Assembly: GCF_963677125.1 (NCBI RefSeq)
Contig: NZ_OY781882.1
Location: 2,302,501-2,366,500, forward strand
Direction of reading: 5' to 3'
Origin: an uncultured Desulfobacter sp.
Lineage (GTDB): Bacteria; Desulfobacterota; Desulfobacteria; Desulfobacterales; Desulfobacteraceae
Length of the DNA: 64,000 nucleotides
Made by a program: the position numbers and the translations under genes. The notes below the pieces were generated by a model. It did not search any database. It saw nothing but the letters and a program-made list of their open reading frames with translations, and was not told the DNA's origin. Positions 54,623 through 63,900 of the stretch are shown in pieces (within the stretch, counting starts at the first letter, position 1; each line of letters starts with the position of its first letter).

Positions 54623-56263
54623 TCATTTCAATTTATAGGAAATAATATTCGCCGTTTTATCTTTGGCTAGGATGGCTACTTTGGACCGAGTTACAACGGA
54701 AATCACCAACTCCTGCGTACCGTCATTGTCTATATCGGCAATATCAAAATCAGAGACCCAGCCCTGTAGAGGCACAGTCTGGAATACCGGCGCCATGGCA
54801 ATACCGTTCCAGGCCATGACTTCAACACGGCCCTCTTTGAATCGCTTAATACGACCAAGCGCCCCGCCGCCGATCTCATTATTCGTAATCAAAAAGACTT
54901 TTTCTTTCTGGTCCTCTCCCACGGGATGAAATTTAATCCTGGGATTGAAATAGTCCCGTTCCCGGTAAGTAATATCAGCACCACGAGCCCCGGAAAGCCA
55001 ATAGTTATTGGTTTTTCCGTATTTGTCCGTACTTTCCCACTCCATTGATCCCGCATCGTTTATGAGCACCAGGCGATGATGCTGATTAATGCTTAAAAAT
55101 TCAACGCCACTATCCTCCCGGACCGGTCCCCTGTTTAGTGACAGCACAGACGTACCCCTGGGAACACGGATGGATTTTTCTTCCTGATAATTGTCATTGG
55201 CCGGTGTCATGATGAAAATCTTTCCGTTATATGGATCCCGGCCCTTTTCCTGGGCATAGAGTACGGGATTACCGTCCAGAGAATCAATCACGCGGAAATA
55301 GTAGGACAAGCCATCCTGAATCGTTGTATAAGAGGAACCATTATACTCCACCACAAAGGATGAAAGCGTCTCCCTGTTTATGGTCATGGCGGTGACAAAT
55401 ATTTCCGGATATCCGTTGCCGTTAATATCCGCCACATCTAAACCGATAATTCTAAGGTAGGATGCATAATCCAGGTGAGTTTCTTCGGTCAGCAAACTGC
55501 CCTCAAGATGGTAGATCTGAAGGGAAGAGTCCGTTGCCGTCACAACCTGGATACGACCGTCTTTGTTCAAATCACCGGTGGTCATGGCCCGGATCACCTC
55601 TTTCACCTTTAAGTGGGTGCTAAACCCCTGGCTTGCCTGCATGGCCATCATGCCGCCGCCGTAAAGACCGGGACTGCCGGCGTACTGCAAGCCCCCAAGG
55701 GTGGGGTTGGGTTCCTGGGGCCGGGCATACATCTTATTATCAATATTGCGGTTGAATACCTTCATGTTGATATCACCGGCAAAAGAGTTCACCAGAGGAA
55801 TAACATCGCCCATGGCATTGCTCTGCTCAAAAAAGGCAAGGGTTTTCTTTTTGCCTGTCACATCCACCATGGCGGCATCCAAACTGAGACTATCCCCATA
55901 ATGGGTCAGGCTGCCGAAAAGGACGTAATCCACACCCATCCGTGCGCCTAAATCCCGGGCAGATCCTTCATTGAGGCTGCCTTTAACGAGCCCGTCGGTC
56001 TTTGCTCCAGCTAAGGCTTTATCAATGGTTTCCCGGTCCAGAACATCCACTTTTCCAGCATCGGAAAGCCTTGAGGAAAGCATTGAAAACAATCCGTTCT
56101 GCAAAAAACTTAAATCCTGAGCAGAATTCATTTCAAAGGGGATGACAGCCACAGTTTTAGTGGCACTGCACAATCCTGTACCGGCTGCAGCCCAAACCAC
56201 AAAAAAGGTCAAAACGACAATCGTTGTCTTGAAAGCAAAAAAGGGTTGCGTAAATTTTCGCAT
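54623..56263 (-). CDS. FlgO-like domain plus VCBS/FG-GAP repeat exported protein
   Basis: An N-terminal signal anchor (about residues 12-33) precedes a domain starting KTVAVIPFEMNSAQDLSFLQNG that matches the FlgO-like domain of the 20316-20954 protein, with the SLDAAMVDVTGKKKTLAFFEQSN landmark. The C-terminal two-thirds contain FG-GAP/VCBS-like repeats with calcium-type loops such as GDLNKDGRIQV, ADINGNGYPEI and ADIDNDGTQEL, which fold as a beta-propeller in relatives. The length is 546 residues. The product should be exported, probably at the outer membrane or surface. No function is established. Confidence 0.7.
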   Translation of the reverse strand: MRKFTQPFFAFKTTIVVLTFFVVWAAAGTGLCSATKTVAVIPFEMNSAQDLSFLQNGLFSMLSSRLSDAGKVDVLDRETIDKALAGAKTDGLVKGSLNEGSARDLGARMGVDYVLFGSLTHYGDSLSLDAAMVDVTGKKKTLAFFEQSNAMGDVIPLVNSFAGDINMKVFNRNIDNKMYARPQEPNPTLGGLQYAGSPGLYGGGMMAMQASQGFSTHLKVKEVIRAMTTGDLNKDGRIQVVTATDSSLQIYHLEGSLLTEETHLDYASYLRIIGLDVADINGNGYPEIFVTAMTINRETLSSFVVEYNGSSYTTIQDGLSYYFRVIDSLDGNPVLYAQEKGRDPYNGKIFIMTPANDNYQEEKSIRVPRGTSVLSLNRGPVREDSGVEFLSINQHHRLVLINDAGSMEWESTDKYGKTNNYWLSGARGADITYRERDYFNPRIKFHPVGEDQKEKVFLITNNEIGGGALGRIKRFKEGRVEVMAWNGIAMAPVFQTVPLQGWVSDFDIADIDNDGTQELVISVVTRSKVAILAKDKTANIISYKLK

Positions 56264-56375
56264 GGGTATTTCCTACACTCCTGTCAGATTAAACATAAGA
56301 CCGGGCCCCAGGGATTTGAACTCGTGCCCGACCGAAAACCTAAGATTCTCAGAGGTTATATCCCATCAGTCGGCC

Positions 56376-58301
56376 TCACACAAGTCTTTTAAACAGCTTT
56401 TCAAGGCTGCGGGCATCAAAGGAGACCAAAACGGGGCGGCCATGGGGGCAGTGCATTGGGTTTTCACAGGCAAACAACTGCTCCACAAGCGCCGTCATCT
56501 CCTTTACAGACATGGACTGCCCACCCCGTACAGAGCGATGGCAGGCCATTGTGGCCAGGGCATCTTCAAGCCAATCGTCTTGAAGCCCTGTGCCGTTGGC
56601 ATTGCTGATTTTCTCCACCATTTCTACCACCATGGATCCCACATTTTTTTCTTCCACCAACACAGGCACGGCTTTTATTACAAACGATGTCCCGCCAAAA
56701 GGTTCAACTCTTATTCCCAAATCGGCCAGTTCATTCGTAATGGACTCAAGGACCACAGCTTCCTTGTGGCTCAGCTCCAGAACCTCGGGAACCGCCAGGG
56801 ACTGGCTTTGCACATCCATTTGCTTGTGGCGTTTTAAAAGCTGCTCAAAAACAATACGCTCATGGGCGGCATGTTGGTCTACCAGTATGAGGTGGTTCTC
56901 GTTTTCCACCACAATGTAAATATTGAGTACCTGGCCGACCACCCTTACCCCGGAACGAATTTCCAGAAACGGTTCGGAAGGAGGCGTTGTTTTCCTCTGA
57001 TCTGGTGTTTGGTTTTCATGGTCAGACAAAGGGGGTTGGATGGACAATTTGAGTTCCGGGACCGGGGCCCAGGATTTTTCACGGGGTTCCGCGGCCTCAA
57101 GAGAATCAAAGGGTGAATCAAAAGATGTATACTCAGGTTTCGGCTCTGGGGCAGAAACGCTTTCAAACAAGTCAGAAGTCACTTTTTTTTCCGGCAGGGA
57201 TGCCGATTTCAATGCAGCCTGAACAGGCGTTGGGATACCTTTTTTTTCAGGCATGGCGGCTCTGGCATACGCCAATTTATCGTCCTGACTGCGAGACAAG
57301 GTGCTTGCCACGGCAACCGCTAAAGCATGGTATACAGGACCTGGCGCAATAAATTTAATTTCACGTTTAGTCGGATGTACATTTACATCCACCTGGTCGC
57401 AGGGCAACGCCACACATACCGCTCCCACAGGATACCGCCCCTTCATAATCCGGCCCCGGTAACCTTGAAACATGGCTGAGATCAACCCTCTATCATACAC
57501 AAGACGCTGGTTGACGAACAGATAAATCCGATTGGCCGTACTGCGTGTAACACCGGGATTGGCACATACCCCCCGGATACTTAACCCAGACAGGCCGCCT
57601 TCCCCGTCTCCATCTGTCTGGGGCCACTGTATTTCGTACAGCTGATCCGCCACATCTTTACCCAACACCATCTGGGCCCGCTGAAACAAGGTCTGGTCTG
57701 GGGGATAGCTCTTAACGGACCTATGGTTGACCACGAGGCGGAATCCCACCCCGGGATTCCCCATGGCAAGACCGGCCAGGGCATCGGCAATATGGCCGGA
57801 TTCCGTATTTTCGCTTTTTAAAAATTTTCTTCGGGCTGGTGTGTTGAAAAACAAGCGTTTGACTTCCACCATGGTACCCACAGGCGCGCCGGTATCCGTT
57901 ACACCGGAAAGCTTTCCGCCATCCATATCCACCCGGGTTCCGGTGACGTTATCTGCCGTACGTGACACAAGCGTGAACTTTGATACAGAAGCAATGGACG
58001 GCAGCGCTTCGCCCCTGAACCCAAAGGTAGAAATGGAAAACAGGTCCTCTTTGGTGTAGATCTTTGAGGTGGCATACCGTTCCAATGCCAGCACTGCCTC
58101 ATCCCGGGAAAGCCCGCACCCGTTGTCCGAGACACGGATCAGGGTTTTGCCGCCGTTTTCAATCTCAACAATTATCCTGTCCGCTCCTGCATCCATGGCA
58201 TTTTCCACCAACTCCTTAACCACAGAGACCGGGCGTTGAACCACTTCACCTGCGGCAATCTGGTTGGACAGAATATCAGGAAGGATGCGGATTCTGCTCA
58301 T
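56376..58301 (-). CDS. mutL: DNA mismatch repair protein MutL
   Basis: MutL couples mismatch recognition by MutS to strand incision. The GHKL ATPase domain is N-terminal: ELVENAMDAGADRI, DNGCGL, GFRGEALPSIASV. The C-terminal domain contains DQHAAHERIVFE, which fits the DQHA(x)2E(x)4E endonuclease motif, plus ACHRSVRGGQSM and CPHGRP zinc-site motifs. So it is the incising, MutH-independent type. The linker (about 340-440) is long and proline-rich. The length is 641 residues. It overlaps a small gene upstream by four bases. mutS is not in the window. Confidence 0.96.
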   Translation of the reverse strand: MSRIRILPDILSNQIAAGEVVQRPVSVVKELVENAMDAGADRIIVEIENGGKTLIRVSDNGCGLSRDEAVLALERYATSKIYTKEDLFSISTFGFRGEALPSIASVSKFTLVSRTADNVTGTRVDMDGGKLSGVTDTGAPVGTMVEVKRLFFNTPARRKFLKSENTESGHIADALAGLAMGNPGVGFRLVVNHRSVKSYPPDQTLFQRAQMVLGKDVADQLYEIQWPQTDGDGEGGLSGLSIRGVCANPGVTRSTANRIYLFVNQRLVYDRGLISAMFQGYRGRIMKGRYPVGAVCVALPCDQVDVNVHPTKREIKFIAPGPVYHALAVAVASTLSRSQDDKLAYARAAMPEKKGIPTPVQAALKSASLPEKKVTSDLFESVSAPEPKPEYTSFDSPFDSLEAAEPREKSWAPVPELKLSIQPPLSDHENQTPDQRKTTPPSEPFLEIRSGVRVVGQVLNIYIVVENENHLILVDQHAAHERIVFEQLLKRHKQMDVQSQSLAVPEVLELSHKEAVVLESITNELADLGIRVEPFGGTSFVIKAVPVLVEEKNVGSMVVEMVEKISNANGTGLQDDWLEDALATMACHRSVRGGQSMSVKEMTALVEQLFACENPMHCPHGRPVLVSFDARSLEKLFKRLV

Positions 58302-58489
58302 TTAGGCGTATCCGGAAGTTCCTTTACAAAACGCAGCAGAAATTCGCTGTCTTTGGGACTTAAATCAAACTGCAGACACGCTTCATCAACTAATTTATTC
58401 ACATTCAGGTCCGGTTGGGCGCCTCTTTTTTCAGAGACCCACGCAACGGCTTTTTTCAGGGCATCGCCCTGGGGAACAACAGTGGACAT
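58298..58489 (-). CDS. Small conserved-looking helical protein upstream of mutL
   Basis: A 63-residue protein beginning MSTVVPQGDALKKAVAWVSEK and ending FVKELPDTPK, with a helix pattern typical of small soluble proteins. It overlaps the mutL start by four bases (ATGA), so it is expressed with it. I do not recognise the family. Its fixed coupling to mutL suggests a real gene, but no link to mismatch repair is shown. Confidence 0.6.
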   Translation of the reverse strand: MSTVVPQGDALKKAVAWVSEKRGAQPDLNVNKLVDEACLQFDLSPKDSEFLLRFVKELPDTPK

Positions 58490-58543
58490 ATGTAACTTTC
58501 CTTATACTGGTAACAGCTTTTATAATTAGCCTAATCTTAACAT

Positions 58544-58621
58544 CGCTATCGCTATCGGGATCGGGATCGCTATCGAAGTCTCCCATTATTTTGAACTCCG
58601 ATCCCGATAGCGATCCCGATA
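58544..58621. repeat. Repeat family D (GCTATCGGGATCGG inverted repeat)
   Basis: The left arm has CGCTATCGCTATCGGGATCGGGATCGCTATCG-type units in tandem; the right arm, after ~25 bp, has CCGATCCCGATAGCGATCCC. It lies between gatA and the small gene upstream of mutL. It resembles a short palindromic repeat cluster with hexamers GCTATC and GGGATC. Confidence 0.7.
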
Positions 58622-58683
58622 AAAACTAAAATAGCTCTTTCACTATGAATATGGTCGCCCGGCTTTCCTGTATCGTTTTAAAT

Positions 58684-60156
58684 TTACAATTCGGGCAGTT
58701 CAACACCCAGCCCCACAGTCTGTTCAAATCCGTATCCAGCCCGGATCAACGACATTTCATCAAAATGCGGGGCCATCATCTGGAGCCCCATGGGAAGCCC
58801 GGTGTCGGAGATTCCTGCAGGCACTGATATCCCGGGCACACCTGCCAGATTGCAGGCCAGGGTAAAAATATCACTCAAGTACATGGTCAATGGATCAGCC
58901 ACCTTCTCACCAATTTTAAACGCAGGTGTTGGCGCCACAGGGGACACAATAATGTCGCATTCTTCAAATGCCTTTTTGAAATCATCCATGATCAAAGCCC
59001 GGACCTGGGAGGCACGGCCGTAATAGGCATCATAATACCCCGAAGACAATGAATAGGTACCGATAATAATCCGGCGCTGGACCTCCAACCCAAATCCTTT
59101 GGATTTGGTTTTCTTGTACATTTCAATGAGATCATCGGATTCCATATCCCGGACCCCGTATCTTACCCCGTCAAACCGGGCCAGGTTGGCACTGGCTTCA
59201 CAGGGGGCAATGATATAGTAGGCCGCCACCACATAATTGGTATGGGGCAAAGAGATCTCTTTAACGGTAACCCCCAATCCTTCCAGGGCCTTTCGGGCAT
59301 TTTCGAACATGGCTGAAACCTGCGGGTCAATACCTGCAAGCGTTGAAAATTCTTTGGGAATACCTGCGGTCATTCCGGCAAGACCATTCTCCTTAAACTT
59401 GGCAATGCCCTGTGTAAAATCTGACATTTGCTCAGGTGCACTGGTGGAATCTTTTGGATCATGACCTCCCATGAGATTAAGCATCATGGCCGCGTCCGTC
59501 ACATCCCGGGTAATGGGGCCAACCTGGTCCAGGGATGACGCATAGGCCACCACACCAAACCGTGACACCCGTCCGTAAGTGGGTTTAAGCCCCACAACCC
59601 CGCAATGGGAGGCGGGCTGACGGATAGAGCCACCTGTGTCCGTACCCACAGCCCCTGTACAGAACTGGGCCGCTACGGCTGCGGCAGATCCGCCGGAAGA
59701 ACCACCCGGTACATGGTCGGTGTTCCAGGGGTTGCGGGTGGCAAAAAAGGCTGAATTTTCAGTGGAAGACCCCATGGCAAATTCATCCATATTGGCTTTG
59801 CCGATGAGCACGGCATTCTGAGCTTTAAATTTTTCAACCACTGTGGCGTCATATTGGGGCACAAAATTTTCTAGTATCTTAGACGCACAGGTGGTTTTCA
59901 CTCCCTTTGTGCATAACACATCTTTCAAGGCCACCGGGATTCCGGTAAAGGGTTGATTCTCTCCTTTAGCAATAACCCGGTCTGCCTGTTCTGCCTGTTC
60001 AAGGGCAAGTTCCGGGGCAACAGTGATAAACGCTGAAATGGTATTGTCATATTTATCAATACGATCAAGGAAAGCCCGTGTCAGTTCAACAGAAGATATT
60101 TCCTTTTTGGCCAGAAGTTCCTGGGCCTGGGCAATGGTCAGGGTATGCAGATTCAT
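58684..60156 (-). CDS. gatA: Aspartyl/glutamyl-tRNA amidotransferase subunit A
   Basis: GatA releases ammonia from glutamine for the amidation of misacylated tRNA. Amidase signature residues are present: [17 protein letters not shown] (catalytic lysine near residue 77), and [15 protein letters not shown] followed by [12 protein letters not shown] (serines of the Ser-cisSer-Lys triad). The length is 490 residues. gatC lies 93 nt upstream; gatB is unlinked at 18.9 kb. Confidence 0.97.
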   Translation of the reverse strand: MNLHTLTIAQAQELLAKKEISSVELTRAFLDRIDKYDNTISAFITVAPELALEQAEQADRVIAKGENQPFTGIPVALKDVLCTKGVKTTCASKILENFVPQYDATVVEKFKAQNAVLIGKANMDEFAMGSSTENSAFFATRNPWNTDHVPGGSSGGSAAAVAAQFCTGAVGTDTGGSIRQPASHCGVVGLKPTYGRVSRFGVVAYASSLDQVGPITRDVTDAAMMLNLMGGHDPKDSTSAPEQMSDFTQGIAKFKENGLAGMTAGIPKEFSTLAGIDPQVSAMFENARKALEGLGVTVKEISLPHTNYVVAAYYIIAPCEASANLARFDGVRYGVRDMESDDLIEMYKKTKSKGFGLEVQRRIIIGTYSLSSGYYDAYYGRASQVRALIMDDFKKAFEECDIIVSPVAPTPAFKIGEKVADPLTMYLSDIFTLACNLAGVPGISVPAGISDTGLPMGLQMMAPHFDEMSLIRAGYGFEQTVGLGVELPEL

Positions 60157-60206
60157 TTTATTTCCTTACGCTCTCTCATCTTTTTGGGGCTATTTTGAAC
60201 TTGAAT

Positions 60207-60252
60207 GGCGACGCGTGTTTGGACGGCTCGACAGAGGGGCGTTCAAACACTA
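60207..60252. repeat. Short palindrome with family A ends
   Basis: TGTTTGGACG and CGTTCAAACA face each other across about 14 bp, directly after the gatC stop. These are the same terminal sequences as in the 123-bp family A copies, with the middle missing. It may be a deletion derivative or a stop-codon-proximal hairpin. Confidence 0.5.
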
Positions 60253-60537
60253 CTTCACTACTCTTGGCACTACATAGAAGTCCTGGTCACGTTCCGGTGC
60301 GTTGGCCAAGGTAACATCCGGGCCAGGAGACGGTTTTTGCACATCTTCTCTAAGCACATTATTCATGAATGCCGCCCCGGATGCCGGTGTCACCCCCTCG
60401 ACATTCACGTCCTTAAGGGCATCAATATAATCAAGGATATCGCTTAGCTGTCCGGCCAGGGTTTCCTTAAGTTCATCATCCACATCCAGCCGGGCCAGAT
60501 GGGCCATTTTTTCCACTTCCTGTTGTGATATTTTCAT
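60250..60537 (-). CDS. gatC: Aspartyl/glutamyl-tRNA amidotransferase subunit C
   Basis: GatC is the small structural subunit that stabilises GatA and GatB. The N-terminus KISQQEVEKMAHLARLDVDD and LSDILDYIDALKDVNVEGV match the family, and LREDVQKPSPG follows. The length is 95 residues. It starts two bases after the upstream SPOR gene stop and precedes gatA in the same direction. Confidence 0.93.
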   Translation of the reverse strand: MKISQQEVEKMAHLARLDVDDELKETLAGQLSDILDYIDALKDVNVEGVTPASGAAFMNNVLREDVQKPSPGPDVTLANAPERDQDFYVVPRVVK

Positions 60538-60539
60538 TT

Positions 60540-61346
60540 TTATTCCTTTTTAATGACTATGCCACTGACGTCTGAGCCGGCAAGCTTTGCCAGACCAGCT
60601 TTGGCTGCTTCATACTCGGCATAAGAGCCGGTTCTGACCCGATGCCAGGTTGTCCCTTTGATCTTCACACTGGCCCGATAAGCGGCGATGCCTTTTTTAT
60701 TTAAAAGAACCATCTGGGCCAGGGCATCATTTAAATTTTTATATGAGGCGATTTGAATGGTGTATTCACCATGGGCAGATCCGGGTGCTTTCCCGGTATC
60801 AGGTTTAACCTCTTTAGGTGCTGCATCGGTTTTTTTATCTGTTTGGGGCTTGGATTTCAAAACCTTTGGGGCAAGCTTGGTCACGGTTTGTTTTTCATCT
60901 GCTTTTTTTTCAGTTTTGACCGAAGCGCGCTTCTTAGATAACGGCGTCGGGGTTGTATCATTTCTATAACCTGGCCCGGCCTGATGCCAGGTTGCCAATT
61001 TTCTACTACGCTTGACAGGAATCTCTTCAGCCTGGGAATTATTCGGTTTCGGCTTTTTCAAAGCGATTTTCCCGGCTTCAGGCCCCGGGGTGATCTCCCC
61101 GGAATCATCTTTTTTCCCTTTGATCGGATAAGATATCGGTTCATCAAGGACATCGTAAAATTTAAGATCGACTTTTTCTTTTTGAGAAAATTTGTCCAAA
61201 CCGTCATTGACTATTTGCCCAAGGTGTTCCTGGAAAGGACGGGTTTCAAACATTACGGGGCTTGAACTTCTGCCCACGATCACCCCAAGGCCAAACATCC
61301 AGATTCCGATTAAAAAATACCTGCCGTATGTCCCAACGCCACGAAT
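60540..61346 (-). CDS. SPOR-domain membrane protein, possible AUU start
   Basis: The C-terminal ~75 residues form an SPOR peptidoglycan-binding domain: GEYTIQIASYKNLNDALAQM, then WHRVRTGSYAEYEAAKAGL. Before it lies a basic, proline-rich linker (about 90-185). The N-terminal hydrophobic helix (RYFLIGIWMFGLGVIVG) is only complete if translation starts upstream of the first ATG at 61298. The only in-frame near-start with an ideal ribosome-binding site is ATT at 61346, preceded by GGAGGA-TTTAAG; ATG 61298 would give 252 residues. It lies 11 nt after argS, before gatC. SPOR proteins act in cell division or envelope maintenance. Confidence 0.7.
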   Translation of the reverse strand: MRGVGTYGRYFLIGIWMFGLGVIVGRSSSPVMFETRPFQEHLGQIVNDGLDKFSQKEKVDLKFYDVLDEPISYPIKGKKDDSGEITPGPEAGKIALKKPKPNNSQAEEIPVKRSRKLATWHQAGPGYRNDTTPTPLSKKRASVKTEKKADEKQTVTKLAPKVLKSKPQTDKKTDAAPKEVKPDTGKAPGSAHGEYTIQIASYKNLNDALAQMVLLNKKGIAAYRASVKIKGTTWHRVRTGSYAEYEAAKAGLAKLAGSDVSGIVIKKE

Positions 61347-61357
61347 CTTAAATCCTC

Positions 61358-63043
61358 CTACATTCTTTCAGGGGCAGACACCCCTAAAAGCGCCAACCCG
61401 TTACGAATCACTTTTTTAACCGCCAACACCAGGGAGAGCCTGGCCAGGGACAACGGTTTATCGTCCATGATTACCTTATGGTTATTATAATAGGCATGAA
61501 AGGCCGCAGCAAGGGTCGTCAGATAGGTAAAAATCACATGGGGGTGAAGGGTTGCCGCACTTTTTTCCACCTGTTCCCGGAACCCGGCAACCTGCTTGAT
61601 CAACTTAAGCTCCTCTTCGGTCACAAGTTGCTCAAGATTAACGCCGACATTAAAATCTGTCTGGTCAATGAGCCCTTCATCCTTTGCCTTGTTTAAAATC
61701 CCGGTAATCCGGGCATGGACGTACTGCACATAATAAACTGGATTATCGGCACTTTTCTTTTTAGCCAATTCAAGATCAAACTCAAGACCCGAATCATAAC
61801 TGCGGCTTAAAAACATGAACCGGGCGGCATCTTTTCCCACCTCGTCCACGATGTCCTTAAGTGTTACAAACTCTCCGGCTCGGGTGGACATCTGCACAGG
61901 ATTTCCATCCCGCAGCAAATTGACCAGCTGAACCAAAATAACATCAAATTGTTCACTTTTTCGTCCCGTGGCCACCACTGCCGCATCAATACGTTTTATA
62001 TAACCATGGTGGTCCGCCCCCCAGACATCGATAACCCGATCAAATCCACGCTCATATTTTTCATCATGGTAGGCGATGTCCGAAGCAAAATATGTGGTCA
62101 GTCCGTTGTTACGCACCACCACCCGATCTTTTTCATCTCCGAACTTTTCCGTGCGAAACCAAAGTGCCCCGTCTTTTTCGTAAATCAGGTCCTTTTCTTT
62201 AAAATTTTCAATGGCTGCCTGGACTCGACCCGAATCATAAAGGCTCTGCTCGCTGAACCAGTTATCAAACCGGACACCAAAACCATCCAAATCAGACCGG
62301 ATACCCGCCAGAATTTCACCGGCGGCAAATCGCGCACAGGTCTCAATGCCCTGTTTTTCATCGGCATCAGCAAAGTCTTTTCCCTGGGTATCAAGGACTT
62401 GCCGGGCAAGGTCTTGGATATAATCACCCTGGTAGCAGTCCTGGGGAAAATCCACATCTTTTCCCTGTATTTGCTGCAGGCGCAGCCACACCGATGTGCC
62501 AAGGGTTCTGATCTGCCGGCCGGAATCATTGATATAATATTCCTTTTGAACATCAAACCCGGCAAAAGAAAGAATATTACCCACAGCATCCCCCACGGCC
62601 GCCCCTCTGCCGTGCCCCACATGAAGCGGTCCTGTGGGATTGGCCGACACGAATTCAACCTGGACACGTTGCCCCTGCCCCATTTCTGATCGGCCAAAGG
62701 TTGCATTCTGGCTCAGCACCTGATCCACCACCGGGTGCCAGGCCCCTGGAGACAAGAAAAAATTGATGAATCCAGGCCCGGCCACCTCTATTTTTTCCAA
62801 CACCGAACCCAAAGGAGCGTGGTCACTGTCGGATATAGACTCAACAAGACTTTTGGCAATTTTTGCCGGGGCCATTTTCTGTAATTTTGCCGACACCATG
62901 GCAAAATTAGTTGAAAAATCCCCCTGACCTTCATGTTTAGGGGTTTCAACCTCAAATTCGGGGATCTGGTCCGAAGGCAGCAAACCCTTTTCAAATGCTG
63001 CCCGGGCGGCATCCAGGACCATGGTTCTGATTTTTGTTTTCAT
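61358..63043 (-). CDS. argS: Arginyl-tRNA synthetase
   Basis: ArgS charges tRNA-Arg. The class Ia HIGH motif is in [19 protein letters not shown] (about residues 128-146), the N-terminal ADD1 domain has GDFSTNFAM, and [10 protein letters not shown] is the conserved late motif. The C-terminal DALR anticodon-binding domain starts near residue 440 and ends [11 protein letters not shown]. The length is 561 residues. It precedes the SPOR gene by 11 nt and follows the acidic hypothetical gene by 6 nt. Confidence 0.97.
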   Translation of the reverse strand: MKTKIRTMVLDAARAAFEKGLLPSDQIPEFEVETPKHEGQGDFSTNFAMVSAKLQKMAPAKIAKSLVESISDSDHAPLGSVLEKIEVAGPGFINFFLSPGAWHPVVDQVLSQNATFGRSEMGQGQRVQVEFVSANPTGPLHVGHGRGAAVGDAVGNILSFAGFDVQKEYYINDSGRQIRTLGTSVWLRLQQIQGKDVDFPQDCYQGDYIQDLARQVLDTQGKDFADADEKQGIETCARFAAGEILAGIRSDLDGFGVRFDNWFSEQSLYDSGRVQAAIENFKEKDLIYEKDGALWFRTEKFGDEKDRVVVRNNGLTTYFASDIAYHDEKYERGFDRVIDVWGADHHGYIKRIDAAVVATGRKSEQFDVILVQLVNLLRDGNPVQMSTRAGEFVTLKDIVDEVGKDAARFMFLSRSYDSGLEFDLELAKKKSADNPVYYVQYVHARITGILNKAKDEGLIDQTDFNVGVNLEQLVTEEELKLIKQVAGFREQVEKSAATLHPHVIFTYLTTLAAAFHAYYNNHKVIMDDKPLSLARLSLVLAVKKVIRNGLALLGVSAPERM

Positions 63044-63049
63044 AAAGGC

Positions 63050-63502
63050 TTAATTCTCGTGTTCAGAAGTATCTTCAGGGGTAAATTTAGGGGTATCATC
63101 TTCGGAATCAATTTCTTTCATCTCGTCTTCCTTGGTGTCCCCATCTTCATCCAGCAATTCATCCAGTTCCACATCATCGTCTTCAAGGGAAAAATCTTCT
63201 TCCCCGGGCAATGTGTCCACATCGTTGAAATCAATGACCAGCTTGTCCGAGTCAGGATCGGCAAGAAATTCCACGGCGTTCTCAAACAGCTTTTCAGACA
63301 AATCCCTGGTGGGGAAAAAACTGCGGCGACGAAATGCGGTGAGAAAGGTATTAAACCCTTCCTTGCACGCGGCACTGATGACCTCAAGGTCATAGTCTTC
63401 TTCGTGCAAAGGCAAAATCACACCCGGATCCACCTCTGCAGATTCAAGGACAGTCAGTATATTGTCCTTTATATTTTTTTCAAACCTGATTTTCTGTTTC
63501 AT
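63050..63502 (-). CDS. Acidic protein of unknown function
   Basis: The 150-residue protein has a folded-looking N-terminal ~95 residues (MKQKIRFEKNIKDNILTVLE, DYDLEVISAACKEGFNTFL, SFFPTRDLSEKLFENAVEFL) and a C-terminal ~55-residue tail composed mostly of Asp and Glu. It is six bases upstream of argS and in the same direction. No family is recognised. The acidic tail could be a flexible interaction segment. Confidence 0.65.
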   Translation of the reverse strand: MKQKIRFEKNIKDNILTVLESAEVDPGVILPLHEEDYDLEVISAACKEGFNTFLTAFRRRSFFPTRDLSEKLFENAVEFLADPDSDKLVIDFNDVDTLPGEEDFSLEDDDVELDELLDEDGDTKEDEMKEIDSEDDTPKFTPEDTSEHEN

Positions 63503-63608
63503 TGGATTCTCCTGTTATCATCCATTAACTTGAAACTTCTTAATATAGCCCAACCAATTCCCATGTCAATAAATTAAATCTACACTGAGATTAAACGTAA
63601 TTTTTTAA

Positions 63609-63637
63609 TTGACCCATCAAAAATGGGGTGTTATATT
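63609..63637 (+). promoter_or_regulatory. Predicted promoter for the tRNA-Ser pair
   Basis: TTGACC (63609-63614), a 17-bp spacer and TATATT (63632-63637) lie about 16 nt before the first tRNA-Ser. Confidence 0.65.
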
Positions 63638-63653
63638 ACTCGGGTTGATTTTT

Positions 63654-63741
63654 GGAGGAGTGGCCGAGCGGCTGAAGGCGGCGGTCTTGAAAACCGTTAG
63701 GTGTTAAAGCCTCGTGGGTTCGAATCCTACCTCCTCCGCCA
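63654..63741 (+). tRNA. tRNA-Ser (anticodon TGA)
   Basis: A class II tRNA of 88 nt with acceptor stem GGAGGAG/CTCCTCC, anticodon TGA (codon UCA) in CGGTCTTGAAAACCG, a long variable arm and T-arm GGGTTCGAATCC. The CCA end is encoded. Confidence 0.95.
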
Positions 63742-63755
63742 AAAAGAGACTATGT

Positions 63756-63847
63756 GGAGAAGTGCATGAGTGGCTGAAATGGACCGCCTGCTAAGCGGTT
63801 GTACTGAGAAATCGGTACCGAGAGTTCGAATCTCTCCTTCTCCGCCA
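63756..63847 (+). tRNA. tRNA-Ser (anticodon GCT)
   Basis: A 92-nt class II tRNA with acceptor stem GGAGAAG/CTTCTCC, anticodon GCT (codons AGC/AGU) in the ACCGCCTGCTAAGCGGT arm, a long variable arm and encoded CCA. It lies 14 nt after the first tRNA-Ser and is probably cotranscribed with it. Confidence 0.95.
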
Positions 63848-63860
63848 ATAGCATACAATA

Positions 63861-63900
63861 CGGGCTGAAACTTACTTGAGTTTCAGCCCGTTTCTTTTTA
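63861..63900 (+). terminator. Terminator after the tRNA-Ser pair
   Basis: CGGGCTGAAACT pairs with AGTTTCAGCCCG around a short loop, followed by TTTCTTTTTA. Confidence 0.9.

Noticed and set aside
56284..56345. A tRNA-like piece (GGATTTGAACTCG on the plus strand) between the VCBS protein gene and mutL
   Set aside because: The reverse complement has a T-loop-like GTTCAAAT, but the flanking bases do not form a proper T-stem, and no acceptor or anticodon stem could be built.
56947..57230. Insertion in the mutL linker as a separate gene
   Set aside because: The low-complexity proline/serine-rich linker is normal between the MutL domains and the frame is continuous.
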